Assembly: GCA_920105625.2 (NCBI GenBank)
Contig: OV050031.1
Span: 127,256,275 to 127,320,274 of the forward strand
DNA length: 64,000 bases
Direction: 5' to 3'
Source: Clusia tigrina
Lineage: Eukaryota; Arthropoda; Insecta; Diptera; Clusiidae
Translations under genes and position numbers: made by a program
Shown: in pieces, positions 1 through 9,827 of the stretch
Layout: every line of letters begins with the position of its first letter
Numbering within the stretch: position 1 is the first letter of the stretch
Notes under the pieces: model-generated
Told to the model about the DNA's origin: nothing
What the model saw: the letters and a program-made list of their open reading frames with translations, nothing else
Databases searched by the model: none

Positions 1-794
1 ACGACCTACACAATATTTTTGGACGAAATTTTATATTAGTACGTGTATGGACCCTACAAAATTCAGGGTCGATCAGATGAAGGATACGCCTCCTCCCATA
101 TAATTTACTTTGGGGACCTCACTTGCAAGCACCGTATCTATGCTTCTAGGGATGATGTATAAATACAAATTGGTAGCTGTGTACATTGAGTCTGTACTAT
201 CATGCATTCCAAATACTAGCAAATTATTAATTTTGCCACGCCCACAATTAACCAAAATTCATTACTAGGGGCCTATGAAATATTTATGAACGAAATTTCT
301 CAGGAAGGTTGCGGCTACTAACATTAAACACCTCACAAAAAATGGCCGTGTTTATTAACATATTAATATAACTTACTAACTATACAATATTTTTGGACTA
401 TATTTTTATATTAGTAGTTATATTGACCCTATAACGCCACACACATGTTTTATAAAGAAAACATCCCCATATTGAACTCGCACGCACAAGGAAAGGTAAA
501 GGCTATTTCGAAGTCGGTCTAATCCGACTTCAGAATTCTTTACTCGTTAATGCTTCCACTGTTACTATTGAAATTCACGATGTACACACTACAATGAACA
601 AAGATTACGACCTCCCGCGCAGAAAATTGAAATGTTCTGCGCATGTAGCACAAATGACGTCACGCTAAGGTAAAGTGTATAAAAATAGCATTTTCTCTTC
701 GTGCATTGGTATTTTGAGGAATTCCTATATTAAGTAATCTTATTCTACATCTTAAAATAAGTTTTTCACTTTTTCTTTTGTTTTATATTTTAAT
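1..794. other. AT-rich noncoding arm, no gene seen
   Basis: No coding sequence is recognisable. The first 430 bases are one unit of a roughly 390-bp tandem repeat whose sister unit is seen at 39640-40036. At 510-531 there is a 22-base perfect inverted repeat with 8-bp arms GAAGTCGG and CCGACTTC. It recurs with a 7-8-bp stem at 2054-2074 and in unit B. Bases 785-794 (ATATTTTAAT) are the left target duplication of the adjoining LINE. Confidence 0.6.
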
Positions 795-1517
795 GTAATA
801 TTCACATCTGATACTCCTATAAGTGAAAGCACGCTAATTTCAACATTTGCGGATGATACCGCCATACTCAGTTGCAATAAATGTCCGATAAAGGCGTCGA
901 GAGCTCTACAAGAGCACTTAGTTAGGGTAGAAGAATGGTTAGGAATGTGGCGTATAAAAGTCAATGAGCAAAAAAGCAAAAACGTAACATTCTCTTTGAG
1001 GCCTGGTACGTGTCCAGCCATTCGGCTCAATAATATTGAGATTCCACAAGCTAATGAAGTCACCTATCTCGGCATTCATTTAGACAGGCGCTTAACTTGG
1101 CGTACGCACATTTCAACTAAAATTTTAAATATGAAGTTGAAAGTCGCCAAGCTGCATTGGCTAATAAACCACAAATCTACCTTAAGCCTAGAATACAAAA
1201 GCCTTCAATACAATACAGTTATTAAGCCGATATGGTTGTACGGGATTCAACTGTGGGGTAATGCATCCGCTTCTAACATTGCCATAATCCAAAGGTTTCA
1301 GTCGAAGATACTTAGGTTAATAACAGGTGCTCCATGGTACATGCGTAACGAAAATATTCACAAAGACCTGAAAATACCAACAGTTATCACAGAAATAAAT
1401 GCTAGAAAGCAGATATACATAGCAAAACTGAAAAATCACCCGAATCCACTAGCTAAATCCCTCGCAAAACCGATAAGCCGATCCCGCCTGCAGAGAAGAT
1501 ACCTTCCGGCCTTTTGA
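795..1517 (+). pseudogene. 3' part of J2 ORF2 (RT catalytic motif to C-terminus)
   Basis: The frame is open for 241 codons from the truncation point to the stop at 1515-1517. It opens with the residues just before the RT catalytic FADD, then carries the thumb and C-terminal region including YLGIHLDRRLTWRTHI. Only a few residues differ from the long copy. It lacks the endonuclease, the RT fingers and most of the palm, so it cannot be active. The first in-frame ATG is at 945. It is a dead fragment although its frame is intact, which points to recent insertion. Confidence 0.9.
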
Positions 1518-1676
1518 AGAGCGAAGCAGAACCGAAATTTTGATGGCCAAATACAATTTGGGTTAAAATTATTTTTTAGTGACTAGTTTTAAGATTTGAT
1601 ATACTTATTGTTAGGCTTAATTTAAGCAAATTCAATAAATAATAAATTCTTGTAATAAAAAAAAAAATAAAAAAAA
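795..1676 (+). mobile_element. J2 LINE, Jockey clade, 5'-truncated copy
   Basis: An 882-bp insertion found only in unit A. The 10-bp target duplication ATATTTTAAT flanks it at 785-794 and 1677-1686, and unit B (40825-40834) has the single-copy empty site. It ends in an A-rich tail. By eye it is over 99% identical to the 3' part of the long copy at 33857-36353. Truncation falls just upstream of the FADD motif. A 5'-truncated, poly(A)-tailed insert with a perfect duplication is typical of target-primed reverse transcription. It inserted after the A/B duplication, or was segregating at that time. Confidence 0.95.
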
Positions 1677-1690
1677 ATATTTTAATTGCA

Positions 1691-1907
1691 GGGTTGCCAA
1701 CTCTCACACAATGACTTTTTTGTACGAAATGATTATTTTTACGTATGAAGCAATTTGTTATATATAAAATTTAAATAAACAGAGCAAAAATAAAGATTTT
1801 TTGTTTATTTATCAATAATTTCGAATGAAATTGAAGTGATTTGTTATATAAAAATAGTTCTTTTTAAATTATTTAGTCAATTTAATTTCAGACAAAGTTG
1901 GCAACCC
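1691..1907. mobile_element. MITE with 12-bp terminal inverted repeats
   Basis: A 217-bp AT-rich element bounded by GGGTTGCCAACT (1691-1702) and its exact reverse complement AGTTGGCAACCC (1896-1907). It has no coding capacity. Inside are two diverged copies of a GAAG..ATTTGTTATATA motif. The preceding CA makes the left end CAGGG, as in many hAT elements, but the right end reads CCCGTG and I see no clear target duplication, so the superfamily is open. Unit B has the same element at 40835-41051. Confidence 0.7.
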
Positions 1908-3249
1908 GTGACAAACTATGCCCTTGGACAAATTACGCCATCTAACGGGACATCATGCCCATATCGTAATCTTTCTTTTTAATAATTCTTTATATGCTCC
2001 TTGTGATTATTTATGAAGAAAGCATTCCCATGGTTGAACTCGCACGCACATCCGAAGTCGGTCTAAACCGACTTAAGACTTCTATGCTCGTTTAAATAAA
2101 ATTTATGTCTTATTGAATTTGCCAATGGTAAATAGCAATTTGACAGCTTTATTGAAGTTGGTGATAAATTACTTATTATTAACTTTTTCATTGTACCATC
2201 GAAATGTAGAGATGTCGACGTGGTGATCGGTGGATTATTTATAATGAAAATTGGCAAAGTGCGTGAACTAATCGAAAATTAACAACCAGAAAAATCTGAA
2301 TCAACAAATATGGAAATGAATATAGTTTTGAAGGGCAAATTTCGTAGGTTACTATTAACCAAAAGATGAGTTGTGGATCAAGAATTTGAACACTGGTTAA
2401 TGGCCAATATTGCATAAGTTGCATCGATTACAAAATCGTAAAATTTTTAGCACTGTCAATTTAAAAAATCATTTTTCATGTGCCCGTCACAGCATCGCAT
2501 CTAAAATACACATCCTTCTGAATCCATAGCGGGCAGTATCAATTTCGGAAAATACCATTCGATTCATTAAACTCTCCAAGTGTATTCCAATACCATGACA
2601 ATCAACCAGTATCACCATCCCCAGTGAAGGCTGAAGTTCTTCTGAGATATAAGATGCCACAAAACTTAGAGCAAATGGAACGTTTCCTTGGTTGGTCGGC
2701 TGGTTGTAGCTGGAATGATCCATCATCCAATTAGCGCAGGTGCGGCGTTTTGATACCGCTCTTTTGCAACTGGAATATTATTGTATGCCGGTCCTTATAG
2801 CTAGTTGCAGAGATTTAAGAACGTTAGAATTTCCCCTATCTTGCAACTCGCAATCTCATCAATGTTTTTTTAAATTGGTTTGCCAAGTGCAAATACAGTA
2901 AATAGAGAATATGCGACATTCCCCGGCAGGGTACAAAATCTTGAAATGTTGATTCATTCTCAAAGAATAACAAATGTGGCAATCACAAAATTTTAGATGT
3001 TTATAATGTTGGTATCCTTTCTTTGTGGATTTTATTTGCCTTAATTTGATTATGCTTTTCTTAATTATTTTGCTATTACCTTCGTACATTTGTGTACACA
3101 ACTATGTTTTGAATCATATTTTCTATATTAATAGGGAATCATAAATGTCAACATATAATAATTTTAAGTGAAATGATTATCCTTTGATTTTTTCTTACAT
3201 TTATAGATTTTTTAATATAATGTTGGTCAGCCAGTTGTTGGTAGTCCTG
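1908..3249. other. AT-rich spacer, no gene recognised
   Basis: About 1.3 kb of AT-rich sequence with only short open frames, none resembling a known family. It includes the second copy of the GAAGTCGG/CCGACTT hairpin at 2054-2074, placed after the same TTGAACTCGCACGCAC lead-in seen near 475-488. This suggests two copies of one short dispersed repeat. Unit B carries the same sequence at 41052-42394. Confidence 0.5.
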
Positions 3250-3850
3250 AGTGGAGATCTCTAACCGGGCAATTCCCCAGTTAAAGTGGGCAATACCAAT
3301 GCTGACACAGGGAGTCGTACCTTTGCGTCGAGGGGTGAACCCACAATCAAGTCACACGCCTTTGTCACCTGTGCATGCACGGTACGCGTGGGAAGTCGCA
3401 AGCATCGTTCTAGTCGGTCGGAAATATAGGACCCTTCCGATCCAGGATCGATCAAGGCCCGGGCCATATAATTGACTCCGTGATGCCAATATTGATGATG
3501 GCAGTTCCCATAAGAACCCGTTTCGGGAGTTGAAAACGGGATTGATATGGACCGGATCGTCCCTGGACTGATGGGGGCACCAATTGTGCAGCTTGGGACG
3601 ATGATGGTGCAGCCGGTTGCGCATACCTGGTGGTAGTATTGGGTATATTTTGTCATATTTTACCTCGCGGAGGTATCGGTCGTCTTTGGGCATTAGCGCT
3701 TCGTTCGAGTCGCGACTCCCTGTGGTGCATGTTGTGATGCCGTTCCCGAGATGAGAATCATGAAAGTCGACTTCCACAATACGCCACGCGATGGTCGAGC
3801 CCCAGGCAGTTCGCACACAGATTGTGGCTTCGCACCAATCCCCATCGCTC
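3250..3850 (-). pseudogene. BEL-2: BEL/Pao protease relic
   Basis: The minus-strand frame at 3261-3656 encodes a retropepsin-like segment. It reads ARALIDPGSEGSYISDRL, the BEL/Pao form of the aspartic protease active site (normally D-S/T-G; here D-P-G), followed by the basic LRLPTRTVHAQV stretch and an LVLPTLTGELP ending typical of this family. An overlapping frame to about 3816 carries the upstream part, so at least one frameshift is present. No RT or integrase follows. A 5' LTR and primer-binding site on the same strand at 5151-5590 probably belong to the same element, with tandem repeats between them. Confidence 0.75.
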
Positions 3851-4041
3851 TGTGACAGTGGCGTTTATAAATGAAGGGCAATTTTGAACGTGATGGAGCT
3901 ATTGCGCGCAGATCTGGCACCCCTTTGGGTTGACCCTTATTTGATGAGTCTGTACGCGATTTGAACGGAGCGTATTCGGGTGCATCCCCACCGGAGGCCG
4001 CGCTGAGATCGCCCTCGCAACAAGCGTAATGCCCGGAGAAA
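3851..4041. other. Spacer between BEL-2 relic and tRNA-like array
   Basis: GC-richer than its surroundings. It may be degraded BEL-2 gag on the minus strand, but I cannot align it to a specific domain. The same sequence is found in unit B near 42995-43185. Confidence 0.35.
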
Positions 4042-4560
4042 GGAGCAGAGCGGCTGTTGAGTGGTCTAGTGGTAAGACACCTACACCGACTGCGCACACG
4101 CGTACTGCAGACTCCCGAATTACCGGATTGTACAAGGTAATGAAACCCGCTGTAGGGTGGTTAGGTGACAAGACACCGACACACCACCGCAAAATAGCGT
4201 AATGCACGAGCACTGATAGAAGGGAGCAGAGATTCTCTTGAGTGGTCTAGTGGTAAGACACCTACAGCGACTGCGCACACGCGTAGTTTATACTCCTGAA
4301 TTACCTGATTGAGAAAGGTAATAAACGCTGTAGGGTGGTGTGGTGGCAACACACCGGCACACCACAGCAAACAAGCGTAATGCACTAGCACTGAGAGAAG
4401 GGAGCAGAGCTGCTGTTGAGTGGTCTAGTGGTAAGACACCTACACCGACTGCGCACACGCGTACTGCAGAATCCCGAATTACCTGATTGAGAAAGGTACT
4501 AAACGCTGTAGAGTGGTTTGGTGCAAAGATACCGATACACCACCGCAAACAAGCGTGTAT
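4042..4560 (+). repeat. Tandem tRNA-like (SINE-like) array, about 180-bp unit x3
   Basis: Three tandem units start near 4042, 4223 and 4401. Each has TGGTCTAGTGGT (4062, 4243, 4421), which matches the D-arm / A-box of eukaryotic tRNA-Glu. In unit 3, 45 bases downstream, GCAGAATCCCG (4466) resembles the T-arm B-box, and that spacing fits a real tRNA (about 44). Each unit also has a degenerate second half (GTGGTTAGGTGACAAGACAC or similar), so a unit looks like a dimer of roughly 90-bp tRNA-related monomers. No acceptor stem forms, so these are not tRNA genes. A tRNA-derived SINE that became a small satellite is the likeliest reading. Confidence 0.6.
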
Positions 4561-4639
4561 CTACACAATTATTGGTGAGATCATACAATGCCTTGCACGG
4601 GCCGTTGTCTGCGCCTATAGCACCGCATTCAATTTATAC

Positions 4640-4995
4640 GCAAATATACCGCGCAATGCTGTGTCAACCAAATGCACACACCGACCTACACACTAGTAAG
4701 CAGGTATGTATGTTGTACATATATATCTACTGAGCAGTGCCTAATGAAAAGGCTATGATCTGTGTACACAGCAGTACACTAACAAAGTATAGGCGCGACA
4801 GGTACACATTACACTTACACCGCGCAATGATGTGTCAATTAGATGCACACACCTACCTACACACGAGTATGCCGCTATGTATATGGTATATTATATGTAC
4901 TGCGCAGTGCCTAATGAATAGGCTATGGTCTGTCTACAAATCGGCACACAAATAAGTGGGCATTGTTTATTCGCCTCTACGCAATTATGTAGCAA
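4640..4995. repeat. Two-copy tandem repeat, about 170 bp
   Basis: Two units share the order TGTGTCAA..ATGCACACACC, CCTACACAC.AGTA, GCAGTGCCTAATGAA.AGGCTATG, with GTGTCA at about 4661 and 4830. Divergence is about 20%. No coding potential. It lies directly after the tRNA-like array and before BEL-2 leader sequence. Confidence 0.65.
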
Positions 4996-5150
4996 TACAT
5001 TTAATTACGGGCTGCACTTAAATGCGCTTTGCATAAACGGTCCGTATGGCACTGTGCATTGGACGACACCAACAATTATGTACATACGAGTATGTATTGT
5101 TATGTCTTTGTAAAAATTTATAAATATACTTATAAAAAACTTACCGGCAC

Positions 5151-5173
5151 TTATCCGGCTCGAAGGACCAAAA
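5151..5173 (-). promoter_or_regulatory. BEL-2 primer-binding site
   Basis: On the minus strand this reads TTTTGGTCCTTCGAGCCGG followed by ATAA, the primer-binding block typical of dipteran BEL/Pao elements. It adjoins the LTR edge at 5174. It is deleted from unit B. Confidence 0.75.
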
Positions 5174-5590
5174 TGTGTTTGTTGATTTATATTTTTCAAA
5201 ATCAGCAGTTTATTTGAAATTTTAATATTTCGCTTTTATTTTATTTATTTATTGGTTGTTGTATATATTCGTATATGTGTTGTTGTTCCCTTGTACGATT
5301 CCTTGTGCGATTCCTTGGTGTGAATTCAAAATTTTTGTTCTGCTGTTGCTCCTTTGCCGGTCCAAATAGAAGTGATCGAGCTTCTGCTCACGCTGCCGCA
5401 CGAGAGCTCTTACCATCCGAAAAATAATAAAGATGGCTGTGCCTTGCTTAAAAAGATCATCCGATACTGCTTCTCTCTGCCGTAGACGACATGACGTCGT
5501 GAATTCTCTCGACGTCACGCTGCCCTTAACCGAGAGCAGCAGCATGATGATATGGCATCAGGTCACAGCCATCTATAGAGGGGACTCGGC
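5174..5590 (-). mobile_element. BEL-2 5' LTR (right limit approximate)
   Basis: Lies directly upstream, on the minus strand, of the primer-binding site, and ends in ACACA there. Read on the minus strand it holds an A-rich region with AATAAA-like signals near the 3' end, as expected of an LTR. The distal edge cannot be fixed because no second LTR is visible. In unit B about 413 bp (A positions near 4997-5428) are missing, removing the primer-binding site and most of the LTR. A short open frame at 5249-5545 is LTR sequence and not a gene. Confidence 0.6.
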
Positions 5591-5689
5591 AGGAACAAGT
5601 ATCATATCAAATTTGTATGTGATATCGAAATCACCTCCATGCTGAGGTGTAGTCCCATACTTCTCCAAAATTGTTTTTGTACTTCTATT
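5591..5689. other. Junction sequence between BEL-2 LTR and LINE relic
   Basis: Short stretch with no recognisable content. It may include the start of the BEL-2 LTR and the 3' end of the RTE-like relic. Confidence 0.3.
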
Positions 5690-7185
5690 TACTTACTTTA
5701 CCTTCGTGGCCTAATCGTAGAATCTGCGAGACAACCCGCTAACGGGTTACGCCCGAACTTAACAGAGCTCTCCAGGCTCCTCTGTTTTGTGCGGATCAGC
5801 TCCAATCTGTTATACCAAGCGTGGTAAGGGTGTCCTCGACTTGAGAGCTCGCAAAGTTCATGGTTGATCCGAATATGGTTGTCACCGACACGAACATGAC
5901 CGAAGATTTTGCGAAGAAATTTCCTCTCGAACACCCCAAGCGCGGCTGCATCAGCCTACGACTCGACCCATGCTTCTGCGAAATAGAGCAGCACGAGTAG
6001 GATGAGCGTCTTGTAGAGTGTCAGTTTTGTCGGTCGAGAGGGGGCTCTACTTCACATTTGTTTACTGAGCCCATATTAGCAAGCGTCATTCTTCGTTTAA
6101 TCTCCAAGCTAACGTCGTTTTCCATGTTAATGGCGGAGCCAAGTTATATAAATTCCTTCACAACTTTAAAAGTAGAGTTGTCCGCCGTCACAAGGGATCC
6201 TAAACGCCGAGTATCCCTGCTGGTGGACAGCATATACTTTGTCTTGCCCTCGGTGACCGTCATACCCGATTTCGCTGATTCTTTTCAAATTTCATCTCTA
6301 CACGTAGATCCTCAGGGCTTAAAACCTTGGGTCAGACGCCTGATCTGTTGATAGAATTTTCGAGCATCATTTCTGTCCCTATACATCTCGAGTTCGTCGC
6401 ACTCACGCCTTTCGTTCTCGCGTTTCTTACGTCTAAAAAGGCGCCTCGCGACGTCCAGCTTTCCTTGCGTACCAGACCGTACGTTATTCACATTGCATTA
6501 TCGCATACGTATCTCGGCTGCAACAAGATAATGGTCAGAGTCAATATTGACTCCCCGGAACGTACGAGCAGCTAGCATGCTGGAAGCATTCCTTCCATCG
6601 ATTAGAACATGATCAATTTGGTTGCGTGTGTGTTGATCAGGGGACAACCATGTGGCTTTGTGGATATCAAGATATCGGAATCTGGTGCTACTAACTACCC
6701 TGTTTCGCGCTGCGGCGAAGTTGATCAGCCTTAGGACATTGTTCGATGTGGTCTAGTGAAGGCTGAACTGAGCGACAGTAGGACCAAAGATGCTTTCTCG
6801 TCAAACGTTTGCGTTGGAGTCCCCGAGGATAATATTCACGTCATGGGTCGGGCACCGGTTATATGTGCCCTCGAGTCTCTCGCAGTGTCCGGTCCATTTC
6901 ATTTCATTTGGATAGAGGCATCTTCCCTATTGAGGGTCGGGACATTCCGAGTGCATAACCTTAAACCATTATCCTTCTTTCGTTTGAGGTGGTCGTCAAC
7001 GTTAAGAGGATTCTCATCCAAAGCTTGTTTTTATTCTTCATTGGACTTGTTTTTTGAGTGGCGGTTCCTGAACCCTACACATATCCCTGTTAGCGTCAGG
7101 GAAGACTCGTTACACACATTAGCTCACTATCTAGCGGATGCTGAGATAGCTACTCAGGTGGCGCCACGTGCATGCTGTGTGTCAA
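5690..7185 (-). pseudogene. RTE-like LINE relic (ORF2 fragments)
   Basis: Minus-strand fragments of an RTE-like endonuclease/reverse transcriptase. The C-terminal part has FERKFLRKIFGHV, a signature of insect RTE-type ORF2 proteins. The RT segment seen in unit B is mostly deleted here: about 540 bp are missing at 6288. The right end (about 6780-7180) covers the N-terminal endonuclease region. Stops and frame changes are frequent. The element is dead and predates the A/B duplication, since both units share most of its lesions. Confidence 0.75.
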
Positions 7186-7895
7186 CTTGCTAATGTTTGA
7201 AACAATGATTGCTCTAGCCATTATTAAGTTGAAGGCAATCAGAAGCTTTACTGTGCTCAAATAAAAGTTAGGCCAGCCCTCCGAAAATAAGAGCTTTTGT
7301 TTGTTTTCTGTGGTTCTTACATTCATTTCTTATTCCTGTTCCGTACGAGACATTCAATATGAACTCAAAGAATCAGATCCATGCTTGAAGAGGACTTAGC
7401 TTTTGGGAAGATAAGAATTGTTTAGGAGTGGCAAAATAAATTGAGCAAGATTGACTTGATTTATTTCCAACTATTGCATTTAAGGCTTACCCATCAATAA
7501 GAATCTTTTATAGTTTAAAGTTCACAATTTTATTCAAGGCTTCTTGGATGGGATATTGGATACGGTGAAGGGGAGCGATCTCACTTTCTAAATTATATTT
7601 TTCGAAACTCAGAACTTCTACTCGAAATTCAGAAATTCATATGCCCCGGGTAGACATTGGTTTTTACGCAATAAATAGCGGATAAATATCGCAATTGCGT
7701 TCCTTACTCAGAAGTCTCATGTCTATATATTGCCTTTTTGAAATGTCTTTTTCGAATAAAAATGGAAGGCCTTCCTCTGGAGTCCAGTGTATTGGGTTTC
7801 AAAGTAGGATATTTTTATTCGGCAGGTCACGTCAAATGCCTGCTTTTTTAACTTCTGGCAAAAATACTAGCTGCGTGAAATTCAAGGACAGTATT

Positions 7896-8100
7896 TTATC
7901 CCGTTTCTTTAACAAGTTCGTCTCCTAATTTCCGATTCAAACGTGGTCCAGCTTCTGCATAACTCACACTTGGACGCCCTCTCACTTGAGACCTTTGACT
8001 TTGTTCGCTTTTTTGGGAGCTGATATCAACAACAAAATCTCTTGATAGCAAATGTCTGTGAGCTTTTTGAAAGCATTCCATAGTTCGCTGTTTCTTATTA
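7896..8100 (-). pseudogene. Degenerate coding trace with VRGRPSVSYAEAGPR motif
   Basis: The minus strand encodes about 65 residues including QVRGRPSVSYAEAGPRLNRK, then a stop, with codon-like sequence continuing toward 7700 in shifted frames. The G-R-P..S/F..R-.-.-R-K pattern resembles a linker seen in some arthropod transposon proteins, but I cannot name a family. It is on the strand opposite the THAP-like piece, so they are not one gene unless an inversion occurred. Confidence 0.3.
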
Positions 8101-8539
8101 AAATAAATTTTTATTTAGGAACATAACCGCTGAACCCGAGCTTTGAGGTCATTCAAGTGAAACTCGTTGCATTCTTCATTAGTCATTGCTAATATCCAGT
8201 TGAGCACTGCTCCGGAACTCCGTTTCTCTATTTTCCACACCTCCAAAAACTGTTCATTCTTGAAAACACACGTCACTAAAAATGATATAAACTTACTTGG
8301 GGAATTTTAGGTCTAGATTTACAAGTTCCACATAAAACAACGAATCACATGACATCACATTTTTAAGTGGTTCCCACAAGTTACATTAATTGGACTCTCC
8401 AATTGTGTCAAATCTTCTCTCTTTACGAATGTTGTATACTAAAACACACTTAAAAGGGAAAATAGTGACTGGAAACAATTTGATTATTGTTTCCAAAGTA
8501 TGGTGAAAAATAAATATCTAAAAAATAATATGAAGAAAT

Positions 8540-8809
8540 TTGTTGAAATTTCGTAGTTTTATTTGCCTTAATACATGGAGAAATGAAAAAGTTTCATTTT
8601 TCAGCGTACGTAAAGACGCAATAAAGCGAACTCGGTGGATACTGGCTTGTGGCGTTAATTTAAAATCAAGATCAAAATTGTGTGAGAAACATAATATGAT
8701 TAGTGAGTTTATAAATACTCCGGAATCCGCCACAGCTAAATCAGTGCGACTGCTTTCAAATTCAGTGCCAGAAGTTTTTTATGATACATCGGAAAACTGT
8801 GTGCAGTAG
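8540..8809 (+). pseudogene. THAP-like zinc-finger fragment
   Basis: The translation contains KVSFFSVRKDAIKRTRW and then SRSKLCEKH. This follows the second half of a THAP domain: an F-x-x-P/R-K-D block, the invariant Trp, and the closing C-x2-H. The K.AIKR..W spacing is reminiscent of the P-element transposase THAP domain. The first Cys pair is not intact (only one Cys, near residue 9), and the frame has no proper ATG. About 150 bp downstream, after stops, an acidic EEEYEFEDI run appears in frame. Most likely a decayed P-like or other THAP transposase, but a decayed host THAP gene is possible. Confidence 0.4.
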
Positions 8810-9560
8810 TGAACAAGGGCCACTGGCTAAAGGAGTAAGACTATGTCAATGTGAAGTTCCATGAGTTTCAAATAATACTCAGGAGAATAAATTGGAAAAA
8901 ATTTAATAACTACTGTTTAATACAATTATTAATGTAGATTGCTGAGTTGCAATGAAGCAGAAACAGACACTTTACAAGAGGACGAAGAGGAATACGAATT
9001 CGAAGATATCACTTGAACATAGGTGGTCTCAAAAGGAGAACTTAAAAAGCCTTCAGAACGAATTTTGTGCGACAAAAAATCTTAGGATATTCTTAATAAT
9101 TTCATTGGTGATAAAATTATGCACTGCAATAATTTTCGTGATAAATTAATTGAATTGAGCACTGCAGTTAATTGACCTAATGCCGTACGAAGTTTTTTTA
9201 AAATGTCGAATATATTTTCGAAATAAATATTTAAATAGACGATTTACAACTCAAAAAACAAAACAAAGCATAATGGGCAACAATAAATTATTAAAAATAT
9301 TATTTTGAGAAATGAGTTGTTGTTCAATAATTCTTCTTCTTTTCTGAAAAATTATTACTGTGACATAACCACAAATACGCAATTGCAACTACTGTTCCAA
9401 CTTGTCTTGTCAATAAATTCGTTGAGAAATAATTTTCATTTTCACAGGATTGACAACTATCGACATACTCTCACGTTTATAAATAATAATAAAGGAAAAA
9501 AACCAATAAGATAAAGGGCACTTGAGTTTTTACTTATTACGAAAAAAAGTGCAAATACAA

Positions 9561-9763
9561 TGTTGCATTGAGACTCTTGCGGGTGTGTATGGTAGCTTGA
9601 ATTTACTTGATTAAATTCGATTGAATAAAACACGTCCGATTGGCTTGAATACGTTTATTTAAGAGGAAGAAAGCAAGACATGATGTCGAGTTTGACAGCT
9701 GAAAAAACAGTGCTGCCGGCTCAGACATTTAGTTGCAAGAATGCTACCAATTAGGCGCGAACA
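9561..9763 (-). repeat. BEL-1 3' LTR
   Basis: 203 bp, TG...CA ends. On the minus strand it starts TGTTCGCGCCTAATTGG. It has 16 extra bases (around GAAAGCAAGACATG) relative to the other LTR. Identical between units A and B. Confidence 0.88.
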
Positions 9764-9827
9764 TGCCGGCCGCCTTGAACGACTGTTTAAAACTTACATC
9801 AAAATTATCTTAATTTTATTTGAATAT

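Larger units (their letters stand above)
7186..9560. other. Unclassified AT-rich block, nearly invariant between units
   Basis: About 2.4 kb between the RTE-like relic and the BEL-1 LTR. It has only weak coding traces, listed separately. Compared with unit B (46725-49099) I find two substitutions near 7396 and 7483, then none up to 9960 inside BEL-1. I see no terminal repeats, LTRs or poly(A) tail that would class it as one element. It could be an old DNA transposon body or host intergenic sequence. Confidence 0.5.

Noticed and set aside
2487..2726. Small host gene in the AT-rich spacer
   Set aside because: Open frames of 60-80 codons occur on both strands, are no longer than expected by chance, and match no family I recognise.
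4062..4110. Functional tRNA-Glu gene
   Set aside because: The A-box and a B-box-like block are present, but there is no acceptor stem, no anticodon arm that folds, and the B-box is degenerate in two of three units.
4042..4995. CRISPR-like array
   Set aside because: Repeats are about 170-180 bp and directly adjoining, with no unique spacers; the genome is eukaryotic.
5249..5545. A 98-codon gene on the minus strand
   Set aside because: It lies wholly in the BEL-2 LTR next to a primer-binding site and most of it is deleted in unit B.
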